From positions 23,777-87,776 of the forward strand of contig DATDWP010000016.1 of assembly GCA_035289625.1 (NCBI GenBank): 64,000 bases of DNA. Reading direction: 5' to 3'. Below, in pieces: positions 50,549 to 59,269 of this stretch; position 1 is the first letter of the stretch, and every line of letters begins with the position of its first letter. Under the pieces are notes generated by a model that was given only the letters and a program-made list of their open reading frames with translations, was not told the DNA's origin and searched no databases. Origin of the DNA: UBA10205 sp035289625 (GTDB taxonomy: Archaea; Iainarchaeota; Iainarchaeia; Iainarchaeales; Iainarchaeaceae). A program made the translations under genes and the position numbers.

Positions 50549-53500
50549 ATGCAAAACAATCCCTTTACCCCCCCCCATACTCAATAATCGCGCCCTTTCC
50601 CTTCTCCTCATTTTACTCTTTTTCTCTTCAACCGTTTTTGGTGTTGCACAATTAGTTGCGTTGCACGGGCGGATAGCTCAAAGCGGTTCTTCACTCTCCA
50701 CCGGGGATCTAAGAGTTTTGATTTACGATGCGAATGTGAATGGAAATTTGGTTTATGATTCCGGTTCTGATTTTAACAACGCAATAACCGACGGAGTAGT
50801 GGATGTGCTCTTAGGAAGTAATACTCAACTTGATTTGAACTACGGCGGGTACTACTACATTGATCTCAGCATTAATGGAACTGATTTGGATTTCAATGGT
50901 TAAGAGAGAAAACAATTTGAATCCTCACACGGAGTAGTAAAAACAGGATCAATACTCGATGCCACCATCACCAACTCGGATATTTCAACGACCGCTGGAA
51001 TTGATTGGGCAAAAATCTCAAAAACCGGTGCTGATCTGAACGCTTTGAAATGGGGTTCGGATTTCAATAACATTTACGCGCGCAGAGGATCAGATGTGAA
51101 TGTTACCGGAGCATGGAATTTCGCAAACAACACAACCTACGGCGGAGGATTCGGCTCAGGCGGAATAACCATCCAAAACGGAGTACTCTACACACAATCA
51201 CTCGTAATCCTAAACGATTTGAACGCAGCAACAGTCACAGCAATAGATGTAAACGGAAACTACACACCATTCCTCGACGCCACATGGAGCCTAGGATCAT
51301 CATCAAACAGATGGCTCGGAATATTCACGCGCGACCTAAACGCAACCGACATAAACTCAACACGCGCTTCAATTGGGACACTCTCGCTACCAATCACTAG
51401 CGGAAGAATACCATTCTCCGACGGAACCAACATCACAAGCGACGGAAACCTCTACTGGGACAACTCAAACAAAAGATTGGGAGTAGGAACATCTAGTCCG
51501 TCTTCAATCCTAACTTTGCTTGGCAATAATTCTCTTACCTTTAGCGGCGTATCTGCACAAGATCAAGCTAGCACCATCTCAACTGATAGCAGCGATAATT
51601 TGATAATTAATTTTGGGGGAGGTTCAGGAAAGGTTCTTCAAATAAAAGCATCAGGATCTACTTTCTTACAGTTGGCACATCCATCAGGCACTAGCCCCCA
51701 CAGCCTTAGCGGTGGTTTGACATTAACCTCAGGAGCCACTACATCAAAACCACTGGTTGTTAGAGGCATATCATCTTCCCAGAGCGCAAATTTACAAGAA
51801 TGGCAAAATAGCGACACAACAGTTTTAGCTGCTATAACACCTGACGGAAACCTAGGAATCAATACATCCACGCCAACACAAAAACTTGATGTGAATGGCA
51901 ATGCACGCATTTTAGGTGATTTGAACGTCACCGGCACATCTTATTTAGGAAGCATAATCCTCAACACCACTGATTTGAATGTCACCAACATCAACCCCCG
52001 CGACCAAAACATAATATTCAACAACACAAGCGGAGGAGAAATCGCAAGAATAGTGGGAGCAGGAGGAACATCAGGATATATTGGAATTGGAACGACACTT
52101 CCAACAGCCTTACTCTCAATAGCAAATAATTCGACCATAAGGATGGGGGCGAGCTATGTTTCGGATAATGGAGGTTTAGATATAACCTCAAGATCCGGAG
52201 GCGAAGGAGGAATAATCAGATTCTACCACAACAGAGTAAATGATGGAGGCTCCGGAAGGGCCACTATAGATGCAGCAAGCAGCGTAGGTTTTCGCATCAG
52301 CACAACCTCATGGGGAAACCTAATGCTCGGTTCTGATAACAGTATCATATTCGGATCATCAGCAAGCGTCAACACCGTCTCAGAATACGCAAGATTCACA
52401 AGCGACGGAAACCTAGGCCTCAAAGACACAACCCCCGACGCTCTACTAGATGTGAACGGAGTGAACCTTAACTCAGATGTTTTCAGAGTTGATGCGAACG
52501 GAAATTCAAGCCCGGTATCTTTTGTAATTGATAAAAATGGAAATGTTGGTATAGGTAAAAGTGCCCCGACTGTATATTTAGATATTGTAGGCGGTTTTAT
52601 TGTAACTGGAAGAGATCTAGGCGTATCCAATTTTGATAACTGGAGTTTGACTGGAGGCCATAACGGCAATGGAAAAATAAATTCCGTAACAAATGGAGGT
52701 TCTGGTAATTCAGGAGGAGTTAATGTCCCTGCAGGTTCACTAGGGGTCGGTTATACAATGTCATCAGGTTCTGGCCCCGCATGGGCTCACACTGCTCAAT
52801 TTGCAGTGAGGGGCAGATCGGTACTTCAACTCACAACTGGAGATTACATAGCTATTACAGACCAGGCATCGGATGCTGGAAATGACCTGATAAGAATCAC
52901 AGCAGACGGCAACCTCGGAATTGGTACATCAACCCCCAAAAACAAACTCAACATAGTGGGCGATACCAATCTTTCCGGCAACCTTATTTTCAACAACAAT
53001 ACTGACCACAATATTTGGATGCCGAGTTCTAGTTTGGCTACATCTTATTCCCTGACAATTTCATCTAGCAGCTCTGAATCTGGAAATGTCAACGGTGGGG
53101 CGCTTTCGCTATATTCAGGAAATCCAACCGGGACAGGTGCTGGAGGGCAAATAATCATTAAATCAGGTTCATCTCCCGGTGGGGGAAGAGGAGGGGACAT
53201 AAACCTTTCCGCAGGCCTTGGAGGAGGAAACGGTGCTAGTAGTGACGGAAGTATTTTGGGCGGGACACTCTATCTAAATGGAGGCCACACACTTGCAGCA
53301 GGCCCAACAGTTGCTGGCGGAGTGGTAATTGCCGGTGGAAATTCAGCTAATAGCAGAGGAGGCACAATAATAATCAATCCAGGCTCAGGTTCATCCGCAT
53401 CCGCTGATGGAAATATTGTACTTGCAAATTTGCGAGGGATGGTTGGGTTAGGTACAGCATCCCCTGCAAATAAATTGAATATTGTCGGCGATGTGAATGT

Positions 53501-53792
53501 TTTTGATGGCAATATAATTGTCGGCAAGGCAAATAATGCAATGCAGTTTAGAAGCGATGGTTCAGCTAGCCAGTGCGCCGGCCTTGCAAAACTTGCTTCA
53601 GGCGCAGTTACAGTGACAACGAGCTGCATGTCGGACAATAATGCAATGGTGCTGATAACCGGGCAAACACAAGGCTCGGGAATGGGAGGTCTGCGTGTTA
53701 CTTCAAAGACCACCAGTGCTTTTACAATCTCCTCCACAAACGCATCTGATGATGCTGATGTGTACTGGAGAATTGAAAAGGTACTCAACTAA
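50549..53792 (+). pseudogene. Broken adhesin / tail-fibre-like secreted protein
   Basis: A gene of about 1080 codons. The only credible start, ATG at 50549, is one base out of frame with a good signal peptide (ending near VFGVAQ) encoded from about 50582; loss of one C in the nine-C run at 50568-50576 would join them. A second lesion is an in-frame TAA at 50901-50903; reading continues in the same frame without other stops to 53792. The body has six or more repeats of the form DGNLGIGTSTPxxKLDVNG, as in trimeric adhesins and tail fibres, and no S74 chaperone is seen. It may be a pseudogene, a phase-variable gene or contain sequence errors. Confidence 0.7.
50568..50576. repeat. Poly-C (9) tract at the adhesin frameshift
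   Basis: Nine consecutive C, located between the ATG and the signal-peptide codons of the adhesin-like gene. An eight-C version restores the frame. Length changes in such runs cause phase variation in other organisms; sequencing error is the main alternative. Confidence 0.7.
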
Positions 53793-53803
53793 AATTAGAC
53801 ATC

Positions 53804-54385
53804 TCACCTATGCTCCGGGCGTGGGAGAAAATATTTCAATAGAAATTTATCAAGGCTATCTTTCTCATCGACAATTTTTCCTTTTTCGATATATCTTATT
53901 ATTCTGCGCGATATATCAAAATATTTTGAAATGACCCTAGGAGCATGGCTTCCCACAATTTCTTGTAGTTCAGTTCTCAAAATTGCCCTGTCTTCATTTA
54001 CAGTCAGGGGTTGTAAATACTGATCTAGTTCTCTCTGCTGTGGGTTTTGGAAGTGTGACCTGAATTTTGCTTCAATAAGTTTAGCGGCCCTTTTCCTTCC
54101 ATCCCCTTCAAATCCAACGCCTGCAAAATCAAGGGCATATTTTAGGGCAAAATCGCTAATGGACTTGAACACCCTAACTTTATGATCAGCTTGGATTGTA
54201 GTTTCCTTTTTTGCTTTTTGTGCTATCATTTCACAGAGCAGGCTTAAATTTTTTTCATATTCTACATCAATATAATTCTTTCTCAACAAAGTTCTGCTCT
54301 GCTTAATAGCGCTAGTACGCTCTTTTCTAATTTCAACAGAGGATTTTCTAATTTGAGGGCTCATTTCCAATTCACTTTTTTTCAT
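53804..54385 (-). CDS. Hypothetical helical protein
   Basis: A 193-residue protein, charged and predicted mostly helical, starting MKKSELEMSPQIRKSS. A segment DFAGVGFEGDGRKRAAKLIEAKF near the middle and KYFDISRRIIRYIEKGKIVDEKDSLDKF near the end are the most distinctive. I recognise no domain. Its ATG overlaps the zinc-ribbon gene by 14 bases, so it is the third gene of the prs operon. It converges with the adhesin-like gene. Confidence 0.6.
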   Translation of the reverse strand: MKKSELEMSPQIRKSSVEIRKERTSAIKQSRTLLRKNYIDVEYEKNLSLLCEMIAQKAKKETTIQADHKVRVFKSISDFALKYALDFAGVGFEGDGRKRAAKLIEAKFRSHFQNPQQRELDQYLQPLTVNEDRAILRTELQEIVGSHAPRVISKYFDISRRIIRYIEKGKIVDEKDSLDKFLLKYFLPRPEHR

Positions 54386-54533
54386 GCATTGGGTGGGAGC
54401 AGCAATAATTCACTTCAACTGTATTGCCGCACTGCACGCATATAAGGCTTGATCCGCGCAGATCCATTTCCTTCCCATGGCACTTTGGGGTTTTGACCTT
54501 TGAAGTGCAGTTGTCGCATACTAGTATTGCCAT
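54372..54533 (-). CDS. Zinc-ribbon mini-protein
   Basis: A 53-residue protein with Cys at C6, C9, C18, C32 and C35, then a CC pair near the end (YCCSHPMH). The CDNC...CVQC spacing fits one zinc ribbon, and the tail may bind a second ion. It starts MAILVCDNC and follows AGGAGG, which overlaps the prs stop. It lies between prs and the 193-residue gene. A role in nucleotide or RNA metabolism is suggested only by the operon. Confidence 0.75.
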   Translation of the reverse strand: MAILVCDNCTSKVKTPKCHGKEMDLRGSSLICVQCGNTVEVNYCCSHPMHEKK

Positions 54534-54544
54534 TTTTTTGCCTC

Positions 54545-55423
54545 CTAGAATAATTCCTTTGCAATAAGCCCTGATAAATCTATTGCATTGCTCTTGTGTT
54601 CAATTGAATTTGTACTAATGATGCTTTTTGCCCCGGATTTTTTCAATTTTTCAAAAGCCCCTTCTGCAAATATTCCATGCACGCAGATGCAGTGCACAGA
54701 TTTTGGTTTTCTCTTTTTTATTTCTCTAACTGCTTCAATCATTGTATGTCCGGAGCTTATAATGTCATCAACAATGACAACATCTTTTCCTTTCCACTCT
54801 TTTTCTTTTGTCACGTGGATTTTTACATGGCGCGAGCTAAAACGCTGCTTGAGAAAAATTACCGATTCAAAGCCAATTGAATCTGCGATTTCCTTTGCCC
54901 ACTGCGAGCTCTCAATATCTGGGCCAGCTATTACTGTTTTTTCTTTTTTGAATTTTTTGCGGATATATTGCGCAATCAGATCATTTGCAGTTAGCTTTTT
55001 GCGCTCTATATGGAAGAGGTATGCCAGGTTTGTAATCCTGTGCAGGTGCGGATCGACAGTGATTATTTTATCACAGCAAGAATTCACCAGCCATGCCATT
55101 ATGCGGTTTGAAACGCACTCGCCTGGATGGAACCTCTTATCCTGCCTCAGGTATGCGATGTAGGGGATTGCAGCAATCACTTTTTTTGCCCCGAGTTCTT
55201 TTGCGGTTTTGCTGGCAAATACAACTTCGAGCAGTGCTTCACTTGGCAAAGGGTGCATGCTACCTACAAGAACAACAATTTTGTCGCGCACATCATCTTC
55301 AAAGCGCAAATGCAATTCCCCATCGGGAAAATGCTCGATATTTAGTTCTCCTAATTTTGCCTTGGAACGTTTTGCAATTGAAGCGGCAAGTTTTTTGCCG
55401 TTTTGCAAGGGGAAAATTATCAT
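54545..55423 (-). CDS. prs: Ribose-phosphate pyrophosphokinase
   Basis: A 292-residue PRPP synthase, making phosphoribosyl pyrophosphate from ribose-5-phosphate and ATP for purine, pyrimidine and amino-acid biosynthesis. FPDGELHLRF, the flexible loop RQDKRFHPGECVS, VDPHLHR and the PRPP-binding motif VVIVDDIISSGHTM are visible. The ATG at 55423 gives the usual archaeal start (MIIFPLQNG) and lies about 25 bases downstream of TTTATTAAAC. Operon with the two small genes downstream. Confidence 0.95.
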   Translation of the reverse strand: MIIFPLQNGKKLAASIAKRSKAKLGELNIEHFPDGELHLRFEDDVRDKIVVLVGSMHPLPSEALLEVVFASKTAKELGAKKVIAAIPYIAYLRQDKRFHPGECVSNRIMAWLVNSCCDKIITVDPHLHRITNLAYLFHIERKKLTANDLIAQYIRKKFKKEKTVIAGPDIESSQWAKEIADSIGFESVIFLKQRFSSRHVKIHVTKEKEWKGKDVVIVDDIISSGHTMIEAVREIKKRKPKSVHCICVHGIFAEGAFEKLKKSGAKSIISTNSIEHKSNAIDLSGLIAKELF

Positions 55424-55631
55424 ACTAGCACTAGGGCTTTGTTTAATAAAAGAATTTGTCAAGGCCTTGACGGACAAACAGGACAGGGGGTCTTTTAGTG
55501 TTAAATAGTACCACTTATTAGTTGCAATTCTTCGTTTTTTGTGCCGGTTTGGGGTATTGGTTTAAATTCCTTTTATGATCAGCATTATATAAATTTGACC
55601 ATCCGATGTGGTGTCTCTAGGGGTGTATATA

Positions 55632-56771
55632 ATGAAGAATGTTGTTTCCAATGCCATCAAGCTGGCAAAAGAGAGCGCGGCAAAGCCAAAATCCAGTTCT
55701 AGCGGATCAAAAAAGAGGGCTGGCGATAATGATGAAGAACTAATTAGCCTACTTGAAGCGAGCAAGGCAAAAATAAGGGTTGTTGGATGCGGCGGAGGAG
55801 GCTGCAACACAATTAATCGAATGACTGAAGTCGGGATTCTTGGCGCAGAAACAGTTGCAGTTAATACCGATGCCCAGGATTTATTGAAAGTAAAAGCCGA
55901 CAGAAAAATTCTAATTGGAAAAAAACTAACAAGGGGATTAGGTGCTGGTTCAGACCCATCAGTTGGCGAAGCATCAGCCCAAGAATCTGTTGAAGAGCTG
56001 CACGAACTTTTAGAAGATTCGGATTTAGTATTCATAACATGCGGAATGGGAGGAGGAACTGGAACCGGTTCAGCTCCTGTTGTTGCTGAAATTGTAAAAG
56101 ATAAAAAGGCACTAACAATTGGCGTTGTAACACTTCCATTTAGTGTTGAAGGGAAAAAAAGAATTGAAAATGCAATGCACGGGCTTGCAAACCTCCGGGC
56201 GCACGCCGACACTGTAATAGTAATCCCAAATGATAAAATTTTAGAAATAGCACCAGACCTTCCGATAAATGCGGCATTCAAGGTCGCAGACGAAGTTCTC
56301 ACAAATGCAGTGAAAGGAATAACTGAAATGATAACAAAGCCGGGCCTAATCAATCTTGACTTTGCTGATTTGCGCACAATCCTTGAGCGCGGAGGGGCGG
56401 CAATGATAGGGCTTGGAGAGAGCAGCACCCAAGGTGGCAGTTCGGATACGCGAGCACTTGAAGCAGTTGAAAATGCACTCACATCACCTCTTCTTGATGT
56501 TGATATTTCAAATGCAGGAAGGGCCCTAATAAATGTTGTCGGAGGCTCTGATATGACACTTCGCGAAGCAGAAATGATAGTTGAAGCAGTCAGCGCAAAA
56601 ATCAGCTCAAACGCGCACATCATATGGGGGGCAATGATTGATGATTCTGTTCCCAAAAACCAAATCCAAGCAATGGTAGTAATTGCGGGCGGAAGGTTTC
56701 CCTACCTTGATGATGACGGCAAACCGCACCAAGGCGGCCCAATAGATCTTGGAATACAGTTTGCCGATTAA
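55632..56771 (+). CDS. ftsZ1: Cell division protein FtsZ (FtsZ1-like)
   Basis: A 379-residue tubulin-like GTPase with VVGCGGGGCNTINRM, the NTDAQDLL loop, ILIGKKLTRGLGAG and the GGGTGTGSAP signature. An N-terminal extension of about 45 residues, Ser/Lys-rich, matches archaeal FtsZ1. Its position immediately upstream of secE-spt5-rpl11 is the classic archaeal FtsZ1 synteny, which is how I separate it from the paralog at 23.3 kb. The ATG at 55632 is preferred over an in-frame upstream GTG; ATTATATAAATTT lies near 55583-55595. Confidence 0.93.
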   Translation: MKNVVSNAIKLAKESAAKPKSSSSGSKKRAGDNDEELISLLEASKAKIRVVGCGGGGCNTINRMTEVGILGAETVAVNTDAQDLLKVKADRKILIGKKLTRGLGAGSDPSVGEASAQESVEELHELLEDSDLVFITCGMGGGTGTGSAPVVAEIVKDKKALTIGVVTLPFSVEGKKRIENAMHGLANLRAHADTVIVIPNDKILEIAPDLPINAAFKVADEVLTNAVKGITEMITKPGLINLDFADLRTILERGGAAMIGLGESSTQGGSSDTRALEAVENALTSPLLDVDISNAGRALINVVGGSDMTLREAEMIVEAVSAKISSNAHIIWGAMIDDSVPKNQIQAMVVIAGGRFPYLDDDGKPHQGGPIDLGIQFAD

Positions 56772-56849
56772 ATTGAACAAAACCAATACTTTTGGGCTAG
56801 TTTTTCTTTGCTAGCCCTTTAAATTCCTTTTCACACACCTCATCTTTAG

Positions 56850-57023
56850 ATGTTTAACCTAAATGAGTTCATCCAATCAAGCATTCGCATATTCACGGTT
56901 TCAAGAAAACCCGGGACCAAAGAATTTGAAGTAATGGCAAAAGTAACAGGCATTGGAATAATTCTAATAGGGGTAATAGGGTTTGCAGTAAAGCTTATTT
57001 TGGAAGGATTCCTAAAAATATAG
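56850..57023 (+). CDS. secE: Preprotein translocase SecE / Sec61-gamma
   Basis: A 57-residue single-span protein starting MFNLNEFIQSS, with RKPGTKEF before the helix and a transmembrane helix of about residues 33-53. This is the normal size and layout of archaeal SecE, the essential small subunit of the protein-conducting channel. CTTTAAATTC about 28 bases upstream suggests a leaderless transcript. It lies between ftsZ1 and spt5, as in many archaea. Confidence 0.9.
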   Translation: MFNLNEFIQSSIRIFTVSRKPGTKEFEVMAKVTGIGIILIGVIGFAVKLILEGFLKI

Positions 57024-57123
57024 CCAAAAGCCTTTAGGTAAGCTTTTTAAAACATTTTCAATGGTTTTTTAATAGAGAATTGGAAAACAAACACTCAATT
57101 CTAATGTTTACAAGTGGTAAAAA

Positions 57124-57615
57124 ATGATTTTCACCGTAAGGACAACAGTGGGGCAGGAGAGCCTTGTTGTTGATGTACTCTCAAATAAAATAAAAAAAGA
57201 GGAACTCAACATCTACTCAATTTCAGTAATCCCCGGGCTTAAGGGCTATATTCTAATAGAAGGGGACAATGAAGTTACAATTCGCAGGGGCATAACAAAC
57301 ACCTCGCATGTAAAGGGCCGGGGACTTGTTGGCGGTGGAATGGGCAACAAGATGAAATCAAGAGGCCCCACAGATAGCTCCGTTCGGGTTGTAAATGTAG
57401 AGGAACTTTCAGGGCTTTTAGAAGCAAAACCACTAATGAAGAGCATAAAGGAAGGGATGAAAGTTGAAATAATTGCAGGCCCATTTAAAGGCGAGAAGGC
57501 AAAAGTGATGAGGGTAAATGACACAAAAGAAGAAGTGACGGTTGAACTAGTCGAAGCTGCAGTAAAAATACCTGTTACAATTCATGCTGAACATATAAGG
57601 ATAATCAAGGAGTAA
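57124..57615 (+). CDS. spt5: Transcription elongation factor Spt5
   Basis: A 163-residue protein with an N-terminal NGN domain and a C-terminal KOW motif (EGMKVEIIAGPFKGEKAKV, about residues 108-126). Spt5 binds the RNA polymerase clamp to raise processivity and couples transcription to translation. A Gly/Lys-rich insert HVKGRGLVGGGMGNKMKSRGP (about residues 59-79) extends the NGN C-terminal region compared with usual family members. It is followed after 17 bases by rpl11. Confidence 0.93.
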   Translation: MIFTVRTTVGQESLVVDVLSNKIKKEELNIYSISVIPGLKGYILIEGDNEVTIRRGITNTSHVKGRGLVGGGMGNKMKSRGPTDSSVRVVNVEELSGLLEAKPLMKSIKEGMKVEIIAGPFKGEKAKVMRVNDTKEEVTVELVEAAVKIPVTIHAEHIRIIKE

Positions 57616-57632
57616 AAAGGGGTTTTGCAAAA

Positions 57633-58106
57633 ATGGCAGAGATAAGCGCATTAATTGAAGGCGGAAAAGCAACAGCAGGAGCGCCACTAGGCCCGGCACT
57701 TGGGCCACTTGGAGTAAATATCGGAAAAATAGTATCTGAAATAAACGAGAAGACAAAAGGCTATGCCGGAATGAAAGTTCCTGTTACAATTGAAGTTGAC
57801 AAGCAAAAAAATATAACAATAACAGTCGGTTCGCCCCCTACAAGCGCGCTAATTACAAAAGAAATCAAAGCGGCAAAAGGCGGGGCAAACCAACGCACAG
57901 ATACTGTTGGAAACCTAACAATGGAGCAGGTAAAAAAATTAGCCCAAGCAAAACTTGAAGCCCTAACTTCAACTGATATATTCCACGCCTCACGCGAAAT
58001 AATCGGCACATGCAATTCAATGGCAGTTACAATTGAAGGCAAGAGGGCTAAAGAAATACAAAAGGAAATAGATGTAGGCCAGTGGGATAGCGTACTAAAA
58101 AAATAA
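57633..58106 (+). CDS. rpl11: 50S ribosomal protein uL11
   Basis: A 157-residue ribosomal protein starting MAEISALIEGGKATAGAPLGPALGPLG, with the helix VPVTIEVDKQKNITITVGSPPTSALI. uL11 binds the GTPase-associated region of 23S rRNA. Length and sequence fit the family. It is in one operon with spt5 and a downstream 50-residue gene, and is separated from rpl1 by a VapBC module. Confidence 0.96.
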   Translation: MAEISALIEGGKATAGAPLGPALGPLGVNIGKIVSEINEKTKGYAGMKVPVTIEVDKQKNITITVGSPPTSALITKEIKAAKGGANQRTDTVGNLTMEQVKKLAQAKLEALTSTDIFHASREIIGTCNSMAVTIEGKRAKEIQKEIDVGQWDSVLKK

Positions 58107-58129
58107 TTCACAAATGGGGGGAGTAAAAA

Positions 58130-58282
58130 ATGGCAGCAGAATTCGGGGAATTTAAGGGAAATAAGGTAATAACCCTAAAAAGGGATGAAAACGACAGGTA
58201 TCCTTTTACCTTCGGAAAATCCAAAGCAAAACTCATTGTCGACCACTACGAGCAAATAAAGCAATTTGCAGAAGAGCAGTAA
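58130..58282 (+). CDS. Conserved-looking small protein after rpl11
   Basis: A 50-residue protein: MAAEFGEFKGNKVITLKRD, then a FTFGKSKAKLIVDHYEQI helix-like end. A GGGGGGAG ribosome-binding sequence precedes the ATG. The compact sequence and operon position suggest a real gene; I recall small proteins of this type in archaea but no function. Confidence 0.7.
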   Translation: MAAEFGEFKGNKVITLKRDENDRYPFTFGKSKAKLIVDHYEQIKQFAEEQ

Positions 58283-58447
58283 TGCAACTTTTTCAAATTC
58301 AGTGGCTTTTGCACAAAGGTGTGCTTTTGCCACATTTCAACTTTACTTAGACTCTGTCAAGCCTGTCATTTTCCTTAAATTCCGGGATGTTTGGCATTGA
58401 GCCAAAATATGATTTTCTTTTTTTAGTTTTTTTCATATATCCTCACA

Positions 58448-58849
58448 CTACTTAAGGTAAATTGTGTTTTGTCCCTTCATGTGGAAATCCTTTGTCACTA
58501 TTGTTGCATTGTGCTTTTTTGCAAGAAAAATTATTATTGCATCTGACATGCTTATGTTTTGAAATTTTTTTCTGAGTTCAGCGTGCAATTCTCCAATCTC
58601 AAAGTAATCTTCCATATTCTCTTCAACAGGGATACAATTGTCTTGGATGGCCTGCTTTGCTAGCCCGGGGTGCATATTTTTTCTTATTAATTTGCTAATC
58701 ACTTCAAGGGCAACAATGTTGGGGGTCATTATCTCGTTTGAGTCGTCAGAAATAAGTTCTCCGACCTTTTCTCCTATTTTTGAACCTTCAAAATGTTCTA
58801 TCCATGCACTCGAATCAAACATCAATCTATATCTTGTCAAATCTATCAT
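58448..58849 (-). CDS. vapC: PIN-domain toxin VapC-like
   Basis: A 133-residue PIN-domain protein, a predicted Mg-dependent RNase toxin. The first Asp (D12) of FDSSAWIEH, the mid-domain VALEVISKL glutamate and the late SMSDAIIIFLAKKHNATIVTKD acidic cluster are present. I chose the ATG at 58849, which gives a complete first strand and overlaps the antitoxin by 23 bases; an ATG at 58822 is an alternative. It is inserted between rpl11 and rpl1 on the opposite strand. Confidence 0.85.
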   Translation of the reverse strand: MIDLTRYRLMFDSSAWIEHFEGSKIGEKVGELISDDSNEIMTPNIVALEVISKLIRKNMHPGLAKQAIQDNCIPVEENMEDYFEIGELHAELRKKFQNISMSDAIIIFLAKKHNATIVTKDFHMKGQNTIYLK

Positions 58850-59021
58850 CCTCTGTAAACTGCCCGATACCCTTGTATATTCCAAGGTAGGTTTTACGCG
58901 GTTTTTTCATTTCTAAATGGATAGAGTCGTTTTCCTTCAAATTGAGTTCTTTTACCGCATCGGAAGGTATCCTTGCCATAAATGAGCCGCCAATTTTTTT
59001 GACTTTCACAATCACTTGCAT
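58827..59021 (-). CDS. vapB: AbrB-type antitoxin VapB-like
   Basis: A 64-residue protein with an N-terminal SpoVT/AbrB swapped-hairpin domain (VKKIGGSFMARIPSDAVKELNL) and a charged C-terminal tail that would bind the PIN toxin. It precedes vapC in the same operon, in the usual antitoxin-first order. A TATA-like AAATATTAAATATAAC near 59052-59065 and three TTAAAC repeats lie upstream. Confidence 0.85.
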   Translation of the reverse strand: MQVIVKVKKIGGSFMARIPSDAVKELNLKENDSIHLEMKKPRKTYLGIYKGIGQFTEDDRFDKI

Positions 59022-59047
59022 TAAACCACCTGTTAAACAAATTAAAC
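59021..59047 (-). promoter_or_regulatory. Three TTAAAC repeats upstream of vapB
   Basis: TTAAAC occurs at 59021-59026, 59033-59038 and 59042-59047 (plus-strand reading), between the vapB start and its TATA-like box. Short spaced repeats of this kind are common antitoxin operators. AGGTGG, a ribosome-binding-like sequence, lies among them. Confidence 0.45.
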
Positions 59048-59154
59048 ACTATGTTATATTTAATATTTTGTAGGGTTTATTGCCGCTGCAAAAGCCAGCT
59101 TTAAAAACCTTCCCGAAGAAATTATAGTTAATTAAATGCTCTTTTTAGAGCCAA

Positions 59155-59269
59155 AATGCACCCTATTTTGGGTTGAGTGCCAGCTTGCTGGCAAGTCCTG
59201 CCGAAGGCAGTGCACCTCCTCCCGAAAGGTTTTTCGGGTGCAGTACCAATTCGTTGGTAGGTCATCAAA
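59155..59269 (+). promoter_or_regulatory. Structured leader of rpl1-rpl10-rpl12
   Basis: A TATA-like TTAATTAAAT near 59129-59137 would give a leader of about 115 bases, long for this genome. It folds into four perfect hairpins in a row: TGCCAG-CTTG-CTGGCA (59178-59193), CTGCC-GAA-GGCAG (59198-59210), CCCGAAA-GGTT-TTTCGGG (59221-59238) and TACCAA-TTCG-TTGGTA (59244-59259). It is a candidate for autoregulation by uL1, as known for archaeal L1 mRNAs, or the footprint of an insertion. Confidence 0.6.

Noticed and set aside
50901..50903. Pyrrolysine or selenocysteine readthrough at the in-frame stop
   Set aside because: The codon is TAA, whereas pyrrolysine uses TAG and selenocysteine TGA; a mutation or error is more likely.
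55562..56656. 364-codon antisense frame opposite ftsZ1
   Set aside because: Shadow of the strongly biased ftsZ1 codons; no recognised product.
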